Shown in pieces: positions 58,036-64,000 of a stretch of 64,000 nt of DNA. Position numbers and translations under genes: made by a program. The stretch comes from Hirsutella rhossiliensis (lineage: Eukaryota > Ascomycota > Sordariomycetes > Hypocreales > Ophiocordycipitaceae), in the NCBI RefSeq assembly GCF_020360975.1, contig NW_025408668.1, positions 2,604,001-2,668,000 of the forward strand, read 5' to 3'. A model generated the notes under the pieces. The model did not search any database and was not told where the DNA came from. It was given only the letters and a program-made list of their open reading frames with translations. The first letter of the stretch is position 1; each line of letters opens with the position of its first letter.

Positions 58036-58040
58036 AGACT

Positions 58041-58226
58041 TATTATAAAGTAGGTAGAGGCGTATATATAGGTACCGTCTATAAGATAATATTAATAAGC
58101 TATATAGAGCTCTTTTATATATAGCTAGCTTATATATATATATATAGGATCTAGCCTTCTATATATAACTATATACCTTAGGCCGTAGCTTAAGCCTATA
58201 ACCTATAATAGTTAAAGACTCTTATA
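58041..58226 (-). repeat. LTR of A-3
   Basis: 186 bp, tattataaag...actcttata. Confidence 0.85.
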
Positions 58227-58539
58227 TAATACCCTTCCTTTAGCGCGGTATAGCGCTACCCTATTAACGGCTTTTATATAATTAAGCCTTAAGCTCCTTA
58301 TACTACTAGCTTTACCTTACCCTTTCCTATTAATTATACTAGCTTTGCTAGCCTTATTATCCCCGCGCTTATTAGCTTAGGTAGCTAGAACCTAGCTCTA
58401 TACCTATCGGCTAGCTAGCGGTTTAAATAAGGGCGTAACCTATTATGTACGCCCTTAGGCGGCTAGCGGCCGGCCTAGACCTACGTAAGCCTTAGGTTAC
58501 CCGTCCCCTTAGCCTTAAGTAGTCTCCTTTACTAAGGGG

Positions 58540-58547
58540 TATATAAA
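58540..58547 (+). promoter_or_regulatory. TATA box of the A-3 antisense unit
   Basis: TATATAAA followed by cttcttttcttttcttttc; the promoter-like block is retained although its frame is cut by A-7. Confidence 0.4.
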
Positions 58548-58713
58548 GCAGCATCCTTCTTTTCTTTTCTTTTCTTTTCCTTCTTTATTTTTTTTAACTA
58601 TAGTAGTAGTAGTAATAAGTAAGTTCTACTTTACTTAAGGCGTTAGTTCGTTCTTAGCTATATAGGCCGCCTTATTAATATATACTTATAGTAATAGCTA
58701 TAGTAGTAATAAT

Positions 58714-58899
58714 TATTATAGAGTAGGTAGAGGTATATATATAGGTGCCGTTTATAAGATAATATTAATAAGTTATATAGAGCTCTTCTATACGCGGCTA
58801 GCCCGCCCTTATACTTATAGGATCTAGCCCTCTATACGTAACTATATAGCTTAGGCCGCGGCCTAAGCCTATTACCTATAATAGTTAAAGACTCTTATA
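58714..58899 (-). repeat. LTR of A-7
   Basis: 186 bp, tattatagag...actcttata. Confidence 0.88.
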
Positions 58900-59212
58900 T
58901 AATGCCCTCCCTTAAGCGCGGCGTAGCGCTACCTTATTAACGGCTCCTATATAATTAGGCCCGTGCCGCGGGCTCTTCCCTACCCTTTCCCGTTAATAGG
59001 GCTAGCCCTACTAGCCCTATTATCCCCGCGCCTATTAGCCTAGGTAGCTAGGACCTAGCTCTATACTTATCGGCTAGCTAGCCGTTTAAATAGGGGCGTA
59101 ACCTATTATATATGCCCCTAGGTAGCCGGCGGCTAGTCTAGACCTATATAAGCCTTAGGTTGCCTATCCCTTCTACCTTAGGTAGTATCCTCTACTAAGG
59201 GGTATATAAGGC

Positions 59213-59220
59213 GGTATCCC
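59213..59220 (+). promoter_or_regulatory. TATA box of the A-7 antisense unit
   Basis: TATATAAG, then a C/T tract at about 59227-59255, as in A-1. Confidence 0.48.
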
Positions 59221-59449
59221 CCCCTTCCCCCTTCCCTTCCTTCTCTCCTTTCTTTAACTATAGTAGTAGTATTAATAAGTAAGTTCCGCTCTACTTAAGG
59301 TATTAGTCCGTTCCTAGCTATATAGGCCGCTCTATTAACATATACTTATAATAGTAGCGGTAGTAGTAATAATAGCCTTAATAATAATAATAACTTTAAC
59401 TAGTAAGTTCTACGCTTTATAGAGTAGGAGGCTATATTCCGTCGTACTA

Positions 59450-60393
59450 ACTTCCGCGATAGATATATCCGCCTCTCCCTCTCCTACCTCCTCCTTCTTA
59501 GAGCGTATAGAGTCGTTCGTCGACGCCGTGCTAGCCGCGGCCGACGATAACTCCGCCGCTGCCGCCGCTCCTGCCCGCGCCGCTACTACCGCTCCTACCG
59601 CCGCCACCGCTGCCTCTACTACGCTATTCGCTCTTACGTCGCCCCTTAGGGTAACGACGCTATCCCCGCTATTACCCGTAACGCCCGGCCCCTTAGCCCC
59701 TACCTCTATCTCTACTACCCCCGTAAGTCCGTAGTTAGGTAAGCGTAATAGATATTATCCGCTAACCTCCTATAGTATAAGCGCTAAGTATAGGCTAGCG
59801 CCGCCCGCTTAGCCCCTTATATACGTTATATATTATAGGAGCTCGACTACTCCGACTAGGCCGGGCGCCGCCGCGGCGGCAGCTACTACTAGTATACGCG
59901 AGCCGGCCGCGCCTATAAGGCGGCGCCTCCTATCCTACTCGCTATAGCGTTAGCTTAGAAGGCCGGCTCGTATAGGTAGGCGCGGGGGGCTACTAAGAAG
60001 CGCCTTACCGCCGCCGCCGCCGCCTACTATAACCTCCGCGCCCTCGAGCGATAGGGCCTTATACCTAAGTAAGTCCTACTCCTCTACTCCCTTATTTCCG
60101 CCTTTAATATACCCGGTGCTAGGGATACTACCTCCGTCGCCCTATCGGCGGTCCCCCTAGCCGTGCCCGCCTCTACTACCGCCGCTACCCCTACCGCCGC
60201 CGCTAGCCGCCGCCCCTCTACCCTTAGAGCCGCCGCCGCCGCCGACTAGCTTACGGGCTTAGAGGGCCGCCTTAGTGCCTTAGAGACCGCCGCCGCTACT
60301 AATAAAAAGGAGGAGGCTAATAAGGATAATAATAATAAAGATAATAATAATAATAATAATAAGAAATAGGCCTAGGTAGTTTAAGGGCTTTGC
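59450..60393 (+). pseudogene. Antisense two-exon frame of family A (A-7)
   Basis: Same two exons as A-1. Exon 1 to 59722 includes MLAAADDNSAAAAAPARAAT and LTSPLRVTTLSPLLPVTPGP, uninterrupted for at least 65 codons; intron 59723-59775; exon 2 from 59776, including SLISAFNIPGARDTTS and LTGLEGRLSALETA and an Asn/Lys-rich tail. The in-frame ATG at 59528 is GTA in A-1, so it is probably not the ancestral start. The minus strand of 59410-59607 is also open, which I read as a GC effect. Confidence 0.48.
59723..59775 (+). other. Predicted intron in the antisense frame (A-7)
   Basis: GTAAGT donor, GCTAAC at 59761-59766, TAG acceptor at 59773-59775; 53 nt, as in A-1. Confidence 0.5.
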
Positions 60394-60599
60394 CTTATAA
60401 TAAACGCTAGTTTTATCTCTACTTATACTATTACGCTTATATTACCTATATTACTATAACTACCCCTTCCGCTATACTTACTTTATAGTCCTAGCCTAGG
60501 CTATTATTAGTAGTTTATTAGTCTATTATTCTCGTTTACTATTTTAAATAAAGCTTTAAACTTATTAAGGGCTATAGTTCCCGTAAACTTATATATAGG

Positions 60600-62852
60600 T
60601 TCCTATATAGGGTTAAGATACCCGCGCTACTTAACGAGGACCTCTTAGCGTTTCCCCCTACTAACCTTTTTCTAGCGCGCGGCCTATATCTCTTCGACTT
60701 CGAACTTATCCTCTCCCTTTACCTTAATTATAGGCGGTTAAGCGTCCGCTACTTCTTATCTAGGTAGCGGGTTAAAGGAGGCTCTATAAAGGAGGTCTAC
60801 GTTAATCTTATTATAGACCCCTATTAAGAGACTATCGAGCTCTATAACCTATAGGCTAATAACCCTCCGTACTATAAACTTCGCGTATAGCTAGTTAAGC
60901 TTCTTCTTTAGCCGTGCTAACTTATAGTTATAGAGGTCTAGCTATACCTTATCTCCTACTATAAACCTATCTACTAGGGCCCTAGTCTTATTAGTATACC
61001 GCTCTTAATCTTACGCCGTAGTAGCTATCGCGGATTAGTAATAATCTATAGTCTCCTATAGCTTTCGTACGAACGCGGAGGCGTAGCCCTCTAGTAACGA
61101 ATTACTATACTACTCCGCTACTACGCTTATAGTAAAGGGAACTAATAAGGGTAGTTTAAAGCTATACGTTATAAAGAAAGGGGCTATCTTAATAAAGGTA
61201 TATAGTTTACTATTTAATATAAGTTAGGCCGTAGGGAGCTAACGGTCTTAGTCTACTTAGTTATAGGCTACGATAGCCCGTAAGTAAGCCTATACCTTTT
61301 AGTTAACCCTCTTAGGCCCTCTATTAGTCTATAAGTAATATACTATACTAAGTAGCTACGTAATCTAAAGTAGCTAGTATAGGTACTACTAAAAGCGGCT
61401 AGTCTAATTCGATCCCCTATCGCTTATAATAGAGGCTAGCTAGCTATATAAGCGGGCCTAGTACTATAAGAAGCGCTCTATATAGGACTTTATATCTATA
61501 GACGGTATTAGCTTTAATACTATAGACTTACTAAGTCGGTCCTTAATTACTTATATATAGCGGTTGCCGCCCTCTATAAGTAAGAGGTCTATTATAAAGT
61601 CTATTTATATATACGTATAAAACTAGTTAGGTACCGGAAGCTACTTAAGTAGCCCCTTAAGCTATGCCCTCTAAATCTTAATATAGCTATAGATATCGTA
61701 GTTATAGAGGAAGTAGCGAACGTAGTACTATAGGAGGGGCTAGTAGAAATCCCTCGCGAGGCTTACTACTATACCCTGCTTACCTAGGTAGCCTACGATA
61801 CTAGAGTTATAGACGAGCTAGACTAGCTTCCCTCGGAGCTCGTTTTATTTATCTAGCTCTAGCAGTCTATCCTTCTCCCTAGCTTCTATAGTATACGGCG
61901 CGCCTAGCACCTATAGTCTCCCCCGCTAACGTAGGTGCCCCCGTAGGTCGATATAATAGTCGGCTACTTATACCTTTAGCTTTAGCTTTAGATTAAAGCA
62001 TCGAGCGCCGGACTTAATAGCGCGGCGTACGCTCTCGTAGGTATAGTCTAGAGATAATATCCTATCTTATAAGCGCTAGAGGACCTTATCTTAAAATACC
62101 CGCGCTATACGCGCCCCTAAGCTAGTCTATTCCTCCTCGCTAGGCTAAGGCGAAGGTATAAGGGAAGGCTTATCCGTTAGCGCTACGCCTTCCTCTACTA
62201 AGGAAGCTCCTATATAAGTCCGTAGCGCTTCTTATAGGATAAGCTATAGATCCTAGGCCTCGATATCCGCTCCCGTTAGCCGGTCTTAATCCCTCTAGGA
62301 AAGCGTATCTAGGACTATAGAGTCCTACCCTAGCCGGTACTTAATCGAGAAGTTAAAGTATAAGAGATACTCTACTTAGCGGGCTTACCGCTCTAAGAGG
62401 TGCTAGCGGGTTATAAAGTACTTAAGGTTCCTATAGTCTATAAGAACCTTAAAGCTCTTATAGCTCTAGAGCTCCGCTTACTATTACTTAAGGTAGCTAA
62501 TAATCGCTAGTATCTCCTTATCGTAAATAGCGTAATTCCGCTCTACTAGGGTTAGCTTATAGGAGTAGAACGCTACTAGTTACTTCCGCCTATCTACCTC
62601 TTAAAAGAGCGTTCCTCTAAGTGCCTAGCCGCTATAGTCTACTTTAACTAACGTAGACCGGTCGAAGTCCTACTAAAGTAGCACCGGGGCTTAAGAGAAT
62701 AGGTCCTTAAGCATATAGAACGCTCCTTCCTATATAGGCCCCTAGCGAAAGGCGGTCCGCTTCCTAGTAATCTCGTTTAAGGGCATTATAATATAAAAGA
62801 AGCCCTTAATAAATATCCTATAATAGTTCGCGAACCTAAGGAAGCTCCGTAC
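60600..62852 (-). pseudogene. Family A pol 3' part (A-7)
   Basis: Aligns with A-1 17440-19680: chromodomain, integrase and RNase H on the minus strand. The RNase H motif region is at about 62460-62600. Broken by TAG/TAA as in A-1. Confidence 0.78.
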
Positions 62853-63109
62853 TATAAGGGAACACGTATTATAGTACGATTAGTTAGGTAGTAGAGATAG
62901 CTAGAGGTACTACGCTATATATATTATATTTTCCTTATCGTAAGACTAAAGCTTACGAGAAGAGGGATTTCTCCTCTTTAGTTAGAGTAGCGAGTAGTCT
63001 ATAATATATAAGCGGGGTAGGTATAATTTCCTACCAATACCCTACCGATATATTAGTACTATATACCTAAGTACTTTATTAGCCTATACCTCCTAGTAGC
63101 GCTCTTATA
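62853..63109 (-). repeat. LTR of B-2 (3' LTR)
   Basis: 257 bp, tataagggaa...cgctcttata, the reverse complement of the B-1 LTRs. Confidence 0.9.
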
Positions 63110-63282
63110 ATTATCTCCCCTTTTATATAGACGTCTCGGCTATATCTTTAATATATATTGCTTTTGCTACGCTATATATATTTAGTTAGGAAGAGAGGTA
63201 GTTTCGGTTATATATCGCGTATATACGCCCGTATAAGTATATATTAGTCTACGCTCTATAACGTTAATAGTTATTATACTAG

Positions 63283-63302
63283 CGGTTGCCGCTAAGCAAC
63301 CG
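63283..63302. repeat. Perfect hairpin in the 3' region of B-2
   Basis: 7-bp arms CGGTTGC/GCAACCG around a 6-nt loop. It is upstream of the antisense TATA box and retains CpA/TpG, whereas in B-1 (near 31985-32010) these are mutated. Confidence 0.6.
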
Positions 63303-63339
63303 TTGCGGTATCGCTTATATATCGGCCGCGTAACTATAA

Positions 63340-63345
63340 TATAAA
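63340..63345 (+). promoter_or_regulatory. TATA box of the B-2 antisense unit
   Basis: TATAAA, followed by a C/T-rich tract (63360-63405, runs of cttcttct and tttctttt) and an ATG at 63427. Confidence 0.5.
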
Positions 63346-63426
63346 GAGCGTGCGTATATATCTCTTACTTCTTCTATTTTCTTTTCTTCTTTAACTCTTC
63401 CGCTTACAATTACTATAGAGTTTTAT

Positions 63427-64000
63427 GCCTTTTTTTATTAATCCCTTATACCCTTTTTTATTACTTTTTATCGACGATTTATTAATAATAATACCTTCTA
63501 CGCTAAAGAAGATAAAGAACTATAACGCCGATTTCCTACGCTATATATAGGAGTAGGTAGCGGCGGGTTCGCCCTTAAAGCGTAAGCAATCGGCCTAGAA
63601 GTCTCGTAGTAATACTAGTTCCCCCTTAGCGAAGAAAGCTAAGAAAGGTATAAGGGAATCCTAGTCCTAGGAGACTTTTAGTCTAGGACCTAACGTTAGC
63701 GAGGGTCGTGCCCCCTTTACCCCGCTAAGTGCCCCGACTCCGACTACCGATAAGCCTACCTCTATAGGCCCGGAAACTCGTAAGTCTATTACCCCCGTTA
63801 GCGATACTAATACTAGCGAGGAGATCGTGCCTAGGCGCTCCTAGGTAAGTGCCGATAACCCGGCTACTCTATCTTAATAGGGCGGCTCTAGCTAATAGGA
63901 GATTATCGCCTAGGCCGCTCCTTAGAATAAGTAGGCCGATATTAATAACGAGGCCTAGCTAAGCGAGGGCTAAGACTATCCTAATGCCTAGCTAAACGAG
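63427..64000 (+). pseudogene. Antisense frame of family B (B-2), N-terminal part
   Basis: Plus strand, opposite to gag-pol. It starts at an intact ATG (ATA in B-1, a RIP change), then a hydrophobic start MPFFINPLYPFLLLFIDDLL, YNADFLRYI, SPLKRK.SA.KSRSNTSSPL, AKKAKKGIRES, a Ser/Thr/Pro-rich stretch APFTPLSAPTPTTDKPTSIG and PETRKSITPVSDTNTSEEIV, continuing past the window edge. It holds at least 14 TAG/TAA codons at likely Gln positions. The KRK...KKAKK patches look like nuclear localisation signals. No family recognised. Confidence 0.52.

Larger units (their letters stand above)
35100..58040 (+). mobile_element. Copia element C-2, split by five insertions
   Basis: The pieces 35100-35985, 42849-43496, 49710-50521, 53668-55617 and 56377-58040 join into one Copia copy colinear with C-1. 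D-2, C-1, E and X each sit between direct duplications of C-2 sequence. The 5' LTR is 35100-35582; the right end is cut by A-3 before the 3' LTR. The summed length is about 5.9 kb. Pol order on the plus strand is gag, protease region, integrase, RT, RNase H. Confidence 0.88.
58041..58713 (-). mobile_element. Gypsy family A fragment A-3 (3' LTR and antisense promoter region)
   Basis: LTR 58041-58226 (186 bp) followed by sequence matching A-1 15732-16205, with a TATATAAA box at 58540-58547 and a C/T tract after it. It is cut by A-7, which carries an ATAAT flank at 58709-58713. The remainder should lie beyond the window. Confidence 0.82.
58714..62852 (-). mobile_element. Gypsy family A copy A-7, truncated by B-2
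   Basis: Begins with LTR 58714-58899 (186 bp) and aligns with A-1 15546 to about 19680, then stops at 62852 where B-2 begins. It contains the antisense unit (59213-60390), chromodomain (about 60610-60740), integrase (about 61400-61640 core) and part of the RNase H region. Gag and RT should lie beyond B-2, outside the window. Composition is close to that of A-1. Confidence 0.87.
62853..64000 (-). mobile_element. Gypsy chromovirus B-2, 3' end (continues right of the window)
   Basis: Starts with a reverse-oriented 257-bp B LTR (62853-63109), then the reverse complement of B-1 from 32162 down to about 31270. Inserted in A-7; the left target site is probably CGTAC (62848-62852), and its partner is outside the window. 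Less RIPped than B-1 (retains TpG/CpA near 63290 and 63350). Confidence 0.88.

Noticed and set aside
63845..63885. Possible intron with GTAAGT donor in the B-2 antisense frame
   Set aside because: The frame reads through without it and the nearest acceptor would give an intron of under 40 nt.
1..64000. CRISPR arrays, tRNA or rRNA genes, bacterial operons
   Set aside because: No regularly spaced direct repeats, no cloverleaf or rRNA motifs, no Shine-Dalgarno-led genes; all repeats are explained by retroelements.

Overview
The window looks like a gene-free, heterochromatic block from a filamentous ascomycete (Pezizomycotina). It is a deep nest of retrotransposons that has been almost completely processed by repeat-induced point mutation (RIP). 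CpA and TpG are nearly absent on both strands, while TpA is extreme and CpG, CpC and CpT survive. TGA is therefore almost missing, and every pol frame is littered with TAA/TAG. No intact host gene, tRNA or rRNA was found. The only segment with normal dinucleotide composition is a 500-bp solo LTR at 24475-24974.

Families are given local names. A: Gypsy chromovirus, about 6.98 kb, LTR 186 bp. B: Gypsy chromovirus, about 7.8 kb without its nested insert, LTR 257 bp. C: Copia element, about 6.2 kb, LTR 477 bp. D: Gypsy chromovirus, 6.86 kb, LTR 257 bp. F: short LTR element, 1.87 kb, LTR 177 bp, no gag or pol. E: LINE, 5' truncated. X: unclassified 759-bp insert. G: unmutated solo LTR. Most boundaries were fixed by target-site duplications (TSDs) read directly from the sequence.

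Layout. 1-1209 is the 5' end of an A element (A-8) abutting a second A copy (A-2, 1210-3648). A-2 is split by D-1 (3654-12396, which carries F-1 at 9434-11306) and by a C solo LTR (12463-12938), and ends at 13764. 13765-14012 is an inverted A scrap and 14013-15338 the 3' end of a Copia element (C-3). From 15344 an old A copy (A-4, minus strand) is the substrate for everything to its right. It is interrupted by a C solo LTR (15444-22912, itself split by full-length A-1 at 15546-22523), by F-2 (23695-33895, containing B-1 at 24099-32419, which contains the solo LTR G), by another C solo LTR (34588-35063) and by Copia C-2 (from 35100). C-2 carries D-2 (35986-42848), C-1 (43497-49709), LINE E (50522-53667), X (55618-56376) and A-3 (58041). 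A-3 carries A-7 (58714), and A-7 is cut by B-2 (62853 to the right edge).

How the parts relate. Gypsy families A, B and D each have gag, RT, RNase H, integrase and a C-terminal chromodomain, which fits targeting to H3K9-methylated chromatin and self-reinforcing nesting. Most unusual is that A, B and D each appear to carry an additional reading frame on the strand opposite to gag-pol, between pol and the 3' LTR. Each is preceded by a TATA box and a C/T-rich tract like a fungal pol II promoter, and in family A it has a recognisable 53-nt intron. Family F looks like a non-autonomous relative sharing its LTR terminus with A, and it consists of LTRs plus one 328-codon frame, also apparently antisense. 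All coding calls are pseudogenes; domain boundaries are approximate because they were read by eye through RIP damage.
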